In this document: positions 23,713-31,062 of the stretch, in pieces
Numbering within the stretch: the first letter of the stretch is position 1
Layout of the letters: the number at the start of each line of letters is the position of its first letter
Assembly: GCF_042650125.1 (NCBI RefSeq)
Contig: NZ_JBHSAP010000009.1
Location: 434,001 to 498,000 of the forward strand
Direction of reading: 5' to 3'
Origin: Salinithrix halophila
GTDB lineage: Bacteria; Bacillota; Bacilli; Thermoactinomycetales; DSM-45169
Length of the DNA: 64,000 nucleotides
The notes under the pieces: generated by a model
Seen by the model: only the letters and a program-made list of their open reading frames with translations
What the model was told of the DNA's origin: nothing
The model's database searches: none
Program-made: the position numbers and the translations under genes

Positions 23713-24278
23713 ACTTTCTCGTATTTTTCCACCCATTGATAAGCCTCGTTCCAACTGGTGATACGGGGAACATCACCGGGATAATCCCGATTATACACGG
23801 CATCCATGATGACCGTCGGAACCCCGGCCCTGATCAGCCGGTCCAGGTGCTGGGGAGCATCTTCAAAGAAAAGGCCAACACCCAAACGTTGTGCCACCTT
23901 GGCTTTATCCTGGGAATTCATATGAAGGTTTTCGCCGTCGTAGGGGAAGTTGTGTTTTTTCAACCACGTCTTGGTTACCTCGGTAATGTGAGGCATTCCC
24001 GGTCGGGCGGTAATGAAGATGATATCGTGTCCTCGCTCTCTGAGATCGGTCAACACCGTAGATGCATTCTCCAGGGGGACACCCAAGGAGTATATTTTCG
24101 GCTCCAGCTTTCGCCATAAACGGCGTCCCTCTTTTCGGTCCAATCCGAAAGCGGTATCCAAATGAAATTCTCGCAGATCTTCACATTGTACCGTTCGACC
24201 CAGCTCATCATTGAAGCAACGAACCGCCGCTTCCTGAGTGTTCTTGATGGTTCCGTCAATATCCACGCCGATAATCAT
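23691..24278 (-). CDS. HAD-family phosphatase, 5'(3')-deoxyribonucleotidase type
   Basis: 195-aa cytoplasmic HAD hydrolase. The nucleophile motif is DIDGT (D5 and D7 in IIGVDIDGTIKN), motif II lies in IIFITARPGMP, and the acidic motif IV in GLFFEDAPQHLDRL. Cap and spacing match the NT5C-like nucleotidase group (YqfW/YorS-like), so dephosphorylation of a nucleotide is likely but the substrate is unproven. Starts at 24278 and converges on rarA. Confidence 0.75.
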   Translation of the reverse strand: MIIGVDIDGTIKNTQEAAVRCFNDELGRTVQCEDLREFHLDTAFGLDRKEGRRLWRKLEPKIYSLGVPLENASTVLTDLRERGHDIIFITARPGMPHITEVTKTWLKKHNFPYDGENLHMNSQDKAKVAQRLGVGLFFEDAPQHLDRLIRAGVPTVIMDAVYNRDYPGDVPRITSWNEAYQWVEKYEKVEKPQLH

Positions 24279-24348
24279 AGCAGACTCCTTTGATATGGAC
24301 TTCCGATTCCCATCTATTATCCCACAGAGGAGCTGATTTTTTCATACA

Positions 24349-24536
24349 AAAAAAAGAGCCCCAATTATGCCGTGGTTCTCCTTAGTTTTGAACCTGCTCT
24401 CGCAGGTGGGTGCCCTGCACCGATGTTAACAGGTCCCTTCAAAGGGGCATCTGCGCTCATCGGTGACTCAGGCTCCCGCAGTAAAAGGTGTTGGCTCAAA
24501 ACTGTCGGTGGATCACGAACATCTTAGGGCTCTCTT
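24349..24536 (-). ncRNA. ssrS: 6S RNA (SsrS type), sigma-A RNA polymerase regulator
   Basis: A transcript of about 185 nt on the minus strand from about 24536. Its ends pair: GAGAGCCC near the 5' end with GGGGCTCTT at the 3' end, which runs into an eight-T tract. The centre holds a long internal hairpin (GCAGATGCCCC...GGGACC...ACATCGGTGCAGGGC) flanked by weakly paired regions, the open-promoter-mimic architecture of 6S RNA. Position directly downstream of aspS is where B. subtilis 6S-1 (bsrA) lies. 6S RNA sequesters sigma-A holoenzyme in stationary phase. Identified by architecture and synteny, not by an alignment. Confidence 0.8.
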
Positions 24537-24546
24537 TTGTGTTTTT

Positions 24547-24576
24547 ATGTTACCACAGCGCTCTCCCGATTATCAA
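24547..24576 (-). promoter_or_regulatory. Promoter of 6S RNA
   Basis: Minus strand TTGATA (24576-24571), 18-bp spacer, TAACAT (24552-24547), about 10 bases before the proposed 5' end. The aspS stop is at 24609, so the RNA has its own start. Confidence 0.5.
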
Positions 24577-24608
24577 GGGGAAAGATCGTGGCAGAACCGT
24601 CCATTTTC

Positions 24609-26387
24609 TTAATCTTTCGTCGTTTTTTCTTTCCGAAGCGAAATGTGCAATTCGGCAAGCTGACTCTCCTCCACCCGTGACGGGGCTTGTGTTAACAAGC
24701 AACTGGCACTGGCCGTTTTAGGGAAAGCGATGGTTTCCCGCAGGTTGGTACGACCCGCCAACAGCATGACGATCCGGTCGAAGCCGAAGGCAACACCGCC
24801 ATGAGGGGGAGCTCCGTATTCAAAAGCATCCAACAGGAACCCGAATTTCTCCTTCGCTTCTTTCATGGTGAACCCCAGTGCCTCAAACATCGCCTCCTGG
24901 ACTTCTCGCCGATGAATACGTTGGCTGCCACCTCCGATCTCATAGCCGTTAAGTACCATATCGTAAGCTTTGGCCCGAACCTTACCGGGGTCCGTTTTCA
25001 ATAAGGGGATATCTTCCTCTACCGGGCTGGTAAAGGGGTGATGTTCCGCAAACCAACGACCGGCATCCTCGTCATAAGAAAGGAGCGGGAATTCAGTCAC
25101 CCAGACGAAGCGGAATTCTCCCTCCGGGATGAGACCCAGTGTCTTCGCCAAGCGTAAGCGGAGCTCGCCCAGCACTTCAGCGGATTTTTTCGGGGCATCG
25201 GCGACAAAGAAAAGAAGATCGCCTGTTTCCGCCTGTGTCGCATTCATGATGTCGTGCCACTCGGCTTCATCGAGGAACTTGGCCACCGGACCTTTGGCTC
25301 CTTCTTCTTTAACGGCAATCCAGGCCAACCCCTTGGCGCCCAACTCCTGTGCTTGGGAGCCCCACTCATCAATCTGTTTCCGACTCCAGCCGGCCTGGCC
25401 CTTGACGTTGATTGCCCGAACGCGTCCTCCGTTGGCCACGGTGGAAGCAAAAACCTTGAATCCACTCTCTTTGGCGACATCGGACAAATCGACCAGCTCC
25501 ATGCCAAACCGAAGATCGGGGCGGTCGGTACCAAACCGTTCCATCGCTTCCCTATAGGTGAGGCGTTGGAAGGGACGTTCCACTTTGTGCCCGATTGTTT
25601 CTTCGAACAGGGTAGCTACCATCTCCTCCATCATGGACAAGAACGTTTCCGGCTCCAGAAAAGAGGCTTCAATATCGATCTGAGTAAATTCTGGTTGCCG
25701 ATCCGCCCGGAGGTCTTCGTCCCGGAAACAACGTACAATCTGAAAATACCGTTCCATTCCGGAAACCATCAATAGCTGCTTAAAGATCTGCGGGGATTGA
25801 GGAAGGGCATAGAATTCCCCGTCGTGAACCCGGCTCGGGACGAGATAATCCCGAGCGCCTTCAGGGGTGCTTTTGGTTAACATCGGAGTCTCCACTTCGA
25901 TAAACCCATGATCAGACAGATATCGGCGCGCAATCTGCATCGCCTGGTGCCGAAGCAACAGGGTCCGCTGCATCACCGGCCGTCTGAGGTCGATATAGCG
26001 ATGTTTCAGGCGGGTCGTTTCATCCACTTCCACCTCATTCTCGACAGCAAAGGGCGGGGTCTTGGCCTCATTGATGATCTCCAGCTCTGAAGCCTGAACT
26101 TCAATCTCTCCCGTCTTCATCTTGGGGTTGACCGTGCTTTCAGCCCGAGCCATTACACGTCCCCGGACGGCGACTACGTATTCACTCCGTACCTTATCCG
26201 CGATTGCAGCCGCCTCCCCTGACATTTCGGGGTTGCACACCACCTGAACAAGGCCTGAGCGATCCCGCAGATCTAAGAAAATAAGTCCTCCCAGATCCCG
26301 CCGCTTCTGCACCCAACCGTTTAGTATGATGGTCTCTCCCACGTGTTCTGTAGTTAGTTCCCCGCAGGGATGGGTACGGTACAACAT
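24609..26387 (-). CDS. aspS: Aspartyl-tRNA synthetase
   Basis: 592-aa class II synthetase. N-terminal OB-fold anticodon-binding domain (ILNGWVQKRRDLGGLIFLDLRDRSGLVQVV), catalytic motif 1 onward (RHRYIDLRRP-like KHRYIDLRRPVMQRTLL), motif 2 RCFRDEDLRADRQPEFTQID, the bacterial GAD insertion domain, and motif 3 GGVAFGFDRIVMLL. Whether it is discriminating or also charges tRNA-Asn cannot be told here. ATG 26387 follows AAAGGAGG. It lies 19 bases after hisS and should be in the same T-box-controlled transcript. Confidence 0.97.
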   Translation of the reverse strand: MLYRTHPCGELTTEHVGETIILNGWVQKRRDLGGLIFLDLRDRSGLVQVVCNPEMSGEAAAIADKVRSEYVVAVRGRVMARAESTVNPKMKTGEIEVQASELEIINEAKTPPFAVENEVEVDETTRLKHRYIDLRRPVMQRTLLLRHQAMQIARRYLSDHGFIEVETPMLTKSTPEGARDYLVPSRVHDGEFYALPQSPQIFKQLLMVSGMERYFQIVRCFRDEDLRADRQPEFTQIDIEASFLEPETFLSMMEEMVATLFEETIGHKVERPFQRLTYREAMERFGTDRPDLRFGMELVDLSDVAKESGFKVFASTVANGGRVRAINVKGQAGWSRKQIDEWGSQAQELGAKGLAWIAVKEEGAKGPVAKFLDEAEWHDIMNATQAETGDLLFFVADAPKKSAEVLGELRLRLAKTLGLIPEGEFRFVWVTEFPLLSYDEDAGRWFAEHHPFTSPVEEDIPLLKTDPGKVRAKAYDMVLNGYEIGGGSQRIHRREVQEAMFEALGFTMKEAKEKFGFLLDAFEYGAPPHGGVAFGFDRIVMLLAGRTNLRETIAFPKTASASCLLTQAPSRVEESQLAELHISLRKEKTTKD

Positions 26388-26406
26388 TTCGGTTCCTCCT
26401 TTGCCT

Positions 26407-27675
26407 CTAACCCTTACGCACCTGGCGCACGTATTCCACTAGCTTGTTAAGCTGGATCGCCTCTTGTTCCCCTGTCGCCATCTCCTTGACGACAATACGG
26501 TTTTCCTTTAGTTCGTTCTCACCTAGGATAGCCACAAATCGGGCATGGGCTCGGTCCGCCGCTTTCAGTTGTCCTTTCATCTTCCGGTCCAAATAATCCC
26601 GTTCAGCGGAACAGCCAGCCTGGCGTAGCTCCTTTAGGAGCGTGATAGAACATTTTTTCGCCTCTTCCCCGAGGGTAACCAGAAAACAGTCTACTTCCTT
26701 GGAGAGGGGGAGTTCTACTTTCTGGGATTCCAATGCCAGCATCACGCGTTCCAAACCGAGGCCAAAACCGATCGCCGGCATCTCAGGCCCTCCGATCTCT
26801 TCCACGAGACCATTATAGCGGCCGCCCCCTCCGACAGATCCAGCTTGACCACCCTGTCCTTCTAGAATGAATTCAAAAGCCGTCTGGGTGTAATAATCCA
26901 GGCCCCGCACTAAACGAGTATTCAGTCGATAATCCACCCCGAGCAAATCCAGGCTTTCTTTTACTGACTCGAAGTGAGGACGACAATTTTCACAGAGATG
27001 ATCCACCATTCGAGGAGCGTGCTCCGTTACCCGTTGACAGCTTTCGTTTTTGCAATCCAGGATGCGCATAGGATTTCGGTCCAGGCGGGACAGACAATCC
27101 TTGCATAGCGCTTCCTTGTGAGGGGTGAGGTACTCGATCAGCCTCGTCCGGTGAACCGGGCGGCACTCGGGGCAGCCGACGCTGTTCAGATCCACCTTTA
27201 CCCCTTCTAGCCCCACAGAACGGTAAAATTGCCAGCCCAGATCGATCAACTCCGCATCCAGAGCCGGATCCGTCGTACCGAAGACTTCAATACCAAACTG
27301 ATGGAATTGGCGCTGCCGTCCGGCTTGAGGACGCTCATAACGATACATCGGACCAATATAAAACCATTTTGTCGGCTGGGGTTCCCCAAATATTTTCTTT
27401 TCTACGAAGGATCGAACCACCCCAGCAGTTCCCTCCGGTCTCAGCGTAAGACTGCGCCCTCCCCGATCCGTAAAGGTGTACATTTCCTTCTCCACGATAT
27501 CGGTGGTTTCCCCCACACCCCGTTGGAACAATTCCGTCTGCTCGAAGATCGGGGTACGAATCTCAGAGAAATGGTAACGACGGCATAGATCTCGCGCTTT
27601 TTCTTCGATGTACTGCCATTTTTCCACTTCACCTGGCATCAGATCCACTGTGCCCCGGGGAATACGAAAATTCAC
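26407..27675 (-). CDS. hisS: Histidyl-tRNA synthetase
   Basis: 422-aa class II synthetase. MNFRIPRGTVDLMPGE at the start, motif 1 region YHFSEIRTPIFEQTELF, motif 2 YRYERPQAGRQRQFHQFG, the histidine-specific LVRGLDYYTQTAFEF, motif 3 AIGFGLGLERVMLAL and a C-terminal anticodon-binding domain. Start is GTG 27675, 7-8 nt after AAAGGAGG. Transcription is controlled by the T-box leader upstream, and aspS follows in the operon, the usual Bacillales arrangement. Confidence 0.97.
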   Translation of the reverse strand: MNFRIPRGTVDLMPGEVEKWQYIEEKARDLCRRYHFSEIRTPIFEQTELFQRGVGETTDIVEKEMYTFTDRGGRSLTLRPEGTAGVVRSFVEKKIFGEPQPTKWFYIGPMYRYERPQAGRQRQFHQFGIEVFGTTDPALDAELIDLGWQFYRSVGLEGVKVDLNSVGCPECRPVHRTRLIEYLTPHKEALCKDCLSRLDRNPMRILDCKNESCQRVTEHAPRMVDHLCENCRPHFESVKESLDLLGVDYRLNTRLVRGLDYYTQTAFEFILEGQGGQAGSVGGGGRYNGLVEEIGGPEMPAIGFGLGLERVMLALESQKVELPLSKEVDCFLVTLGEEAKKCSITLLKELRQAGCSAERDYLDRKMKGQLKAADRAHARFVAILGENELKENRIVVKEMATGEQEAIQLNKLVEYVRQVRKG

Positions 27676-27699
27676 CCTCTACGCCTCCTTTTTATCCGT

Positions 27700-28006
27700 G
27701 AATATAAAAAATCTCCCGCCACTGACCTTATTGTCAGGGACGAGAGATTGGGTTCACAATTCCCGTGGTACCACCCTTGTTGAAGGCGCCGATGTTGACG
27801 CCTCCCGCTCAATATAACCGGGTATCGTCCGGTTGACGTCCAGGTCTACTGTCCCCTTAAAGGGAGTTCGGCCCGGAACCTCCGGGTGTCTTTCCCCAGT
27901 CCGGTACAGAAAGGCGCTTGCAGCCGACGGCGCCTTCTCTCTAACTGCCCTTGGATCGGGTACTTTTCCCATCATTGGCTTCCTGAATCGGTAAAAAACT
28001 TGTTAA
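27700..28006 (-). promoter_or_regulatory. T-box riboswitch leader of hisS-aspS
   Basis: Minus strand T-box core AAGGGTGGTACCACGGG (27779-27762) precedes an intrinsic terminator whose outer stem is AATCTC / GAGATT (27749-27710) with a T-run. Uncharged tRNA-His would stabilise the antiterminator. The leader of about 300 nt starts from the promoter at 28013-28041. Confidence 0.93.
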
Positions 28007-28012
28007 GTCAGC

Positions 28013-28041
28013 ATTCTACGGGAAAGAGGGAGAAAAGTCAA
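28013..28041 (-). promoter_or_regulatory. Promoter of the hisS T-box transcript
   Basis: Minus strand TTGACT (28041-28036), 17-bp spacer, TAGAAT (28018-28013). Confidence 0.7.
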
Positions 28042-28080
28042 GCCTTTAAGTACCAAAAGGTGCCGCCCGGTTTTGCAAAT

Positions 28081-28138
28081 TTGTATTAGTACACTGTTTA
28101 CATATCAGAACTGTTATAATATAATGTGTACTAACACA
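28081..28138 (+). promoter_or_regulatory. Strong promoter flanked by an inverted repeat operator
   Basis: TTTACA (28097-28102), exact 17-bp spacer, TATAAT (28120-28125). Just upstream of the -35 lies TTGTATTAGTACAC (28081-28094). Just after the -10 lies GTGTACTAACACA (28126-28138), its inverted repeat with one mismatch. The two arms bracket the promoter, as expected for a repressor that binds both sides. The upstream arm recurs exactly at 28375-28388. Confidence 0.65.
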
Positions 28139-28155
28139 GACGGGAGGGATGCCTG

Positions 28156-28281
28156 ATGCACACCAAACAGGAAGTTTGCCAAGTGTGCGGTGAACCTATC
28201 GAAGAAAACCGCGAAACCAAACTGAACGATTGTTGTTCCAATCAGTGGATCATGCAGCAAATCAACAACAGTTACCTCTGA
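28156..28281 (+). CDS. 41-aa Cys-rich protein, SR1P-like
   Basis: ATG 28156 with GGGAGGG seven bases upstream; product MHTKQEVCQVCGEPIEENR followed by ETKLNDCC and a polar tail ending NNSYL. The Cys-x-x-Cys and Cys-Cys pairs suggest a small metal-binding knuckle. The pattern V-C-Q-x-C-x-E-x-I-E then K, T, L, C-C recalls, from memory, SR1P of B. subtilis, a peptide of about 39 aa encoded by the regulatory RNA SR1 that binds GapA; this is a resemblance, not an established homology. It has its own dyad-flanked promoter and a terminator, so it is a monocistronic, regulated unit of about 240 nt that could also act as an RNA. Confidence 0.65.
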   Translation: MHTKQEVCQVCGEPIEENRETKLNDCCSNQWIMQQINNSYL

Positions 28282-28349
28282 GCCACTCTCGCCCACTCTT
28301 TGATCATCGCCCTGTTTCGCTTCTCTGATTTCCCTTATATGGACTCATC

Positions 28350-28375
28350 CACCTCCGGGGACGGGGGTTTTTTCT
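28350..28375 (+). terminator. Terminator of the 41-aa protein gene
   Basis: ACCTCC / GGGGGT hairpin with a six-base loop followed by TTTTTTCTT. Confidence 0.65.
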
Positions 28376-28390
28376 TGTATTAGTACACAA

Positions 28391-28580
28391 TTGACCACTC
28401 CCCATGCGAAAACGCAGGGGATTCTTGGGTAATCTCCAGTAACCCGGAGAAATGGACCAAGCGAACCCCGTGGGCCCCACGGTTAAAAAAGAGTTTCGTT
28501 GCCATGTCTCAGGCTGAAATGACGTTCTAAGTATCCCTGCAGGGGGATACCGAACGACGCTCGCTTTCATCCATCTAAGG
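28391..28580 (-). mobile_element. Probable relic right end of an IS200/IS605-family element with omega-RNA-like sequence
   Basis: Read on the minus strand the segment contains GAGACATGGCAACGAAACTC, CGTGGGGCCCACGGGGTTCG, CTTGGTCCATTTCTCC, TTACTGGAGATTACCCAAG and AATCCCCTGCG...CGCAGGGG-like pairing, ending GGGGAGTGGTCAA at 28391. I recognise this layout as the 3' end that follows tnpB in IS605/IS1341-type elements, where the guide (omega or reRNA) scaffold is encoded and a small stem-loop sits just inside the right cleavage site. No tnpA or tnpB frame survives: the adjacent sequence at 28618 is a host gene. So it is either a deletion remnant or a non-autonomous copy. Assigned from memory of the family's ends; not verified by alignment. 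Confidence 0.5.
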
Positions 28581-28599
28581 GTTTTCCCGCTCGCAAAAT

Positions 28600-28628
28600 A
28601 TAAAAAAACAGCCTCGCTTATGCAAGGC
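28600..28628 (-). terminator. Terminator of the YheC/YheD-like gene
   Basis: Minus strand AGCCTTG / CGAGGCT stem with a short loop followed by GTTTTTTTA, starting inside the last codons of the gene. Confidence 0.7.
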
Positions 28629-29382
28629 TCTGCCGCCTAGATAAAGGAGACGGCTTTTTCCTATTGGCGAGAATCCGATAGTAGTTGCTTTTGTCCTTGA
28701 GATTCCAGAAAATAGCCACACCAGGGGTAATGTTCACTTCATAGATCCATAGCTTCCCTTTTTTGTCCACTCCGATATCCACTCCGTACTCCAAAAGGTG
28801 TGGATAGCCTTTGCTCATCCCAATCGCTGCGGCGATGGCAGCTTGGCCCAAGGATTTTTTCACACGGTTGGCTTTTTTCGTATCCATTTTGACATATCGG
28901 GTAAGGAGCTTTCCCACCTCTATCGGCAAGCCTCCCCCGTGCCGGTTGGTGATTGCTTCCCCCGGTTTCCCCAGTTTGCCGGCCATCCCGCCTACCACCC
29001 ATCCCCCCCTTACAAGCTGGACGTGGACACGAATATCAAAGGGGCGGTGATCAGGGGTCACACTCTGGATTCCCTGCTGAATGATATGTTTTTTCCCCTG
29101 GGTCAGCTTCTTGAGAACCTTTTGCAAAACCGAAGCGTTACAGGCAAACATGTTTTTTTTATCACATTGAACGCGGAACCCTCCCTTAGGCAATCGATCC
29201 ACCCGGATAATTCCCCGTCCCTGCCCTCCGCTGTCGGGTTTGACGTAGACTATGGAATAATACTTGACGAAACGGGCCAAGCTTTTTTCCGTGTAAAGAG
29301 ACGTCACGGGGAGCAAAGATGCCGTTTTTTTGTTCTTAGCCAACAATCCCACCTGTAACCATTTACTTTTCGGGTACCTCAT
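28618..29382 (-). CDS. YheC/YheD-family ATP-grasp protein (spore coat associated)
   Basis: 254-aa protein with an ATP-grasp fold. Segments typical of the YheC/YheD group are IVYVKPDSGGQGRGIIRV, FDIRVHVQLV, WVVGGMAGKLG, NRHGGG and the C-terminal DIGVDKKGKLWIYEVNITPG, which supplies metal-binding residues. B. subtilis YheC and YheD are endospore coat-associated proteins and are longer (about 360-450 aa); this protein lacks their N-terminal part. ATG 29382 has GGAGGGGG about 12 nt upstream. The ligation reaction, if any, is unknown. It lies next to the IS-like relic. Confidence 0.75.
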   Translation of the reverse strand: MRYPKSKWLQVGLLAKNKKTASLLPVTSLYTEKSLARFVKYYSIVYVKPDSGGQGRGIIRVDRLPKGGFRVQCDKKNMFACNASVLQKVLKKLTQGKKHIIQQGIQSVTPDHRPFDIRVHVQLVRGGWVVGGMAGKLGKPGEAITNRHGGGLPIEVGKLLTRYVKMDTKKANRVKKSLGQAAIAAAIGMSKGYPHLLEYGVDIGVDKKGKLWIYEVNITPGVAIFWNLKDKSNYYRILANRKKPSPLSRRQSLA

Positions 29383-29529
29383 TAGTGATGGTTTCCCCCT
29401 CCTGTGCTCTGAGAAAAACTTACCTATAGTAATCTACGTCATCAGCGACTGGAGAGTGCTAGGTAGATGAAACCCTTCGCTAAAATGGACGGGAAGACGG
29501 GCAGTTAAAACCTCTTGGTTTTTCAAATA

Positions 29530-29566
29530 CAAAAAAACCGGAGTCCATGGAATGGTCGCCGGTTAA
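29530..29566 (-). terminator. Terminator of the threonine synthase gene
   Basis: Minus strand AACCGG ... CCGGTT stem with an inner ATGG/CCAT stem, followed by TTTTTTT. Confidence 0.8.
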
Positions 29567-29604
29567 TGACCCGATGGATGTAGGGATGCCCGTGCTTTGA
29601 AGGA

Positions 29605-30825
29605 TCATCCCTTGTTTCGATTCACAGCGAATTCCTGGTAATTCCGGGCCACAGGAACAGAGGCCGGTGCCGGCCAAGGCAGGTATTTAAGGGCGTGAGC
29701 CGTGTTAAAGAGAAGGACCCGCTCTCCAGCCTGGACATCCCCCGATTCCCGCAACCGGATCAATCCGGCCCAAGTTGCGGCGCCTTCCGGGGAGGCGGAA
29801 ATCCCCTGAAGCCCCATGGCCCGTTGAGCTAATCTGATCTCTTCTCTGGTCACCGCGACCGCAGTGCCGCCGGTCTCCCGCAAGATCGAAAGGATCAAAT
29901 CTCCGGCAGGCGGATTGGGGACCCGGACACCGATCGGGCTCGCAGTGGTCGATTCACCATAAGGAACCAGCCTTTCCGCTCCGGAATGCATGGCATCAAC
30001 CACGGGCGTGCAACCGGTCTCCTGTACGCTGACAAAGCGAGGCAAATCCCCCTCGATCATACCCAACTCCTTCAGTTCGCAAAGAGCCTTCCAGATTCCG
30101 ATCAGGCCGGAGCCCCCGCCTGTGGGATAAACAATCACATGAGGAACCTTCCAGCCCAACTGTTCCGCCAGCTCCAGGCCCATCGTTTTCTTTCCTTCCA
30201 CTCGCCCGGGCTCCTTGGCGGTTCCGACGTTAAACCAACCCTCTTTCTGTTTACCGTCCTCGATCAGCTTCCCGGCATCATGGATCAGGCCATCCACACG
30301 ACAGGTCTCGGCACCGTAGCGAAGGGCTTCCTCCACGATCATCCCCGGGCAATCCATCGGCACAAAAACAAAAGCTTCCATTCCTGCCCGGGCCGCATAG
30401 GCGGCAAGTGCCGATGCGGCATTCCCATTAGAAGGGACCGCAGCCCGCCGGATGCCTCGACTTTTTAACAGAGAGACCGCAACGGAAAACCCTCGTGCTT
30501 TAAAACTGCCTGTGGGGTTTTGCTCTTCTCTTTTCACCCACAGCCGGCCCAGCGATAATTTTTTCTCCCACTCGGGAAAGCGGAGAACAGGCGTCCACCC
30601 TTCCCCTAAAGAAACAATGTCGTTCTCCCGCTGTATAGGTAAGAGCTCCTTATAACGCCACATCGTTGCTGATCTTCGTGCAATCTCCTCTTTCGACCAC
30701 ACACGTTGGATTCGCTCCAGGTCGTAAACAACCAGAAATGCTCCGCCGCAACTGCAGATTCCATCTTCATGGTGGAATGGTACGTTACTCGAACAGTTCG
30801 AACAAACCAACTGTCCTTCGACCAT
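29605..30825 (-). CDS. thrC: Threonine synthase
   Basis: PLP enzyme converting O-phosphohomoserine to threonine. The 406-aa protein starts with a zinc-ribbon-like region (Cys 8, 11, 24 and 26) seen in one threonine synthase subgroup, then the fold-type II core. The PLP lysine is in NPTGSFKARG (K109), the cofactor-binding SNGNAASALAAYAARAG follows, and the phosphate-binding glycine loop is YPTGGGSGLIGIWKAL. The related threonine-synthase-like enzymes are hard to separate by sequence alone, so a different beta-replacement reaction cannot be excluded. It stands alone, divergent from glpQ, and not with hom or thrB. Confidence 0.82.
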   Translation of the reverse strand: MVEGQLVCSNCSSNVPFHHEDGICSCGGAFLVVYDLERIQRVWSKEEIARRSATMWRYKELLPIQRENDIVSLGEGWTPVLRFPEWEKKLSLGRLWVKREEQNPTGSFKARGFSVAVSLLKSRGIRRAAVPSNGNAASALAAYAARAGMEAFVFVPMDCPGMIVEEALRYGAETCRVDGLIHDAGKLIEDGKQKEGWFNVGTAKEPGRVEGKKTMGLELAEQLGWKVPHVIVYPTGGGSGLIGIWKALCELKELGMIEGDLPRFVSVQETGCTPVVDAMHSGAERLVPYGESTTASPIGVRVPNPPAGDLILSILRETGGTAVAVTREEIRLAQRAMGLQGISASPEGAATWAGLIRLRESGDVQAGERVLLFNTAHALKYLPWPAPASVPVARNYQEFAVNRNKG

Positions 30826-30983
30826 CGCTTCCTCCCCCTTATCAGGCCCAATCCTATACGCAATATCCTCCGGCCCTGCATTGTATGATGGGAGAGGTTC
30901 AGAGATGAAGGGCTAGCGGGGAATTATGGATGACCCTCCCGGAAACCGGATTGTACAACCAATGAACGAGGATTAGCATAAAC

Positions 30984-31026
30984 TTTTGTTGTATTTCAAA
31001 TAACCTTTACATTCGGACACTACAAT
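30984..31026 (+). promoter_or_regulatory. Candidate PhoP box and promoter of the glycerophosphodiesterase gene
   Basis: TTTTGT (30984), TTCAAA (30995) and TTTACA (31006) start exactly 11 bp apart. Nine bases later lies TACAAT (31021-31026), a good -10. A PhoP box ending near position -23 with a -10 and no separate -35 is the arrangement of PhoP-activated Bacillus promoters. Confidence 0.5.
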
Positions 31027-31062
31027 GAGCCTTGACTCTATAAATAAGGAGAGGTTGCATTC

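Noticed and set aside
28304..28570. 88-codon minus frame within the IS-like segment
   Set aside because: It overlaps the guide-RNA-like and terminator sequences, lacks a ribosome binding site and does not resemble a TnpB fragment with its zinc ribbon.
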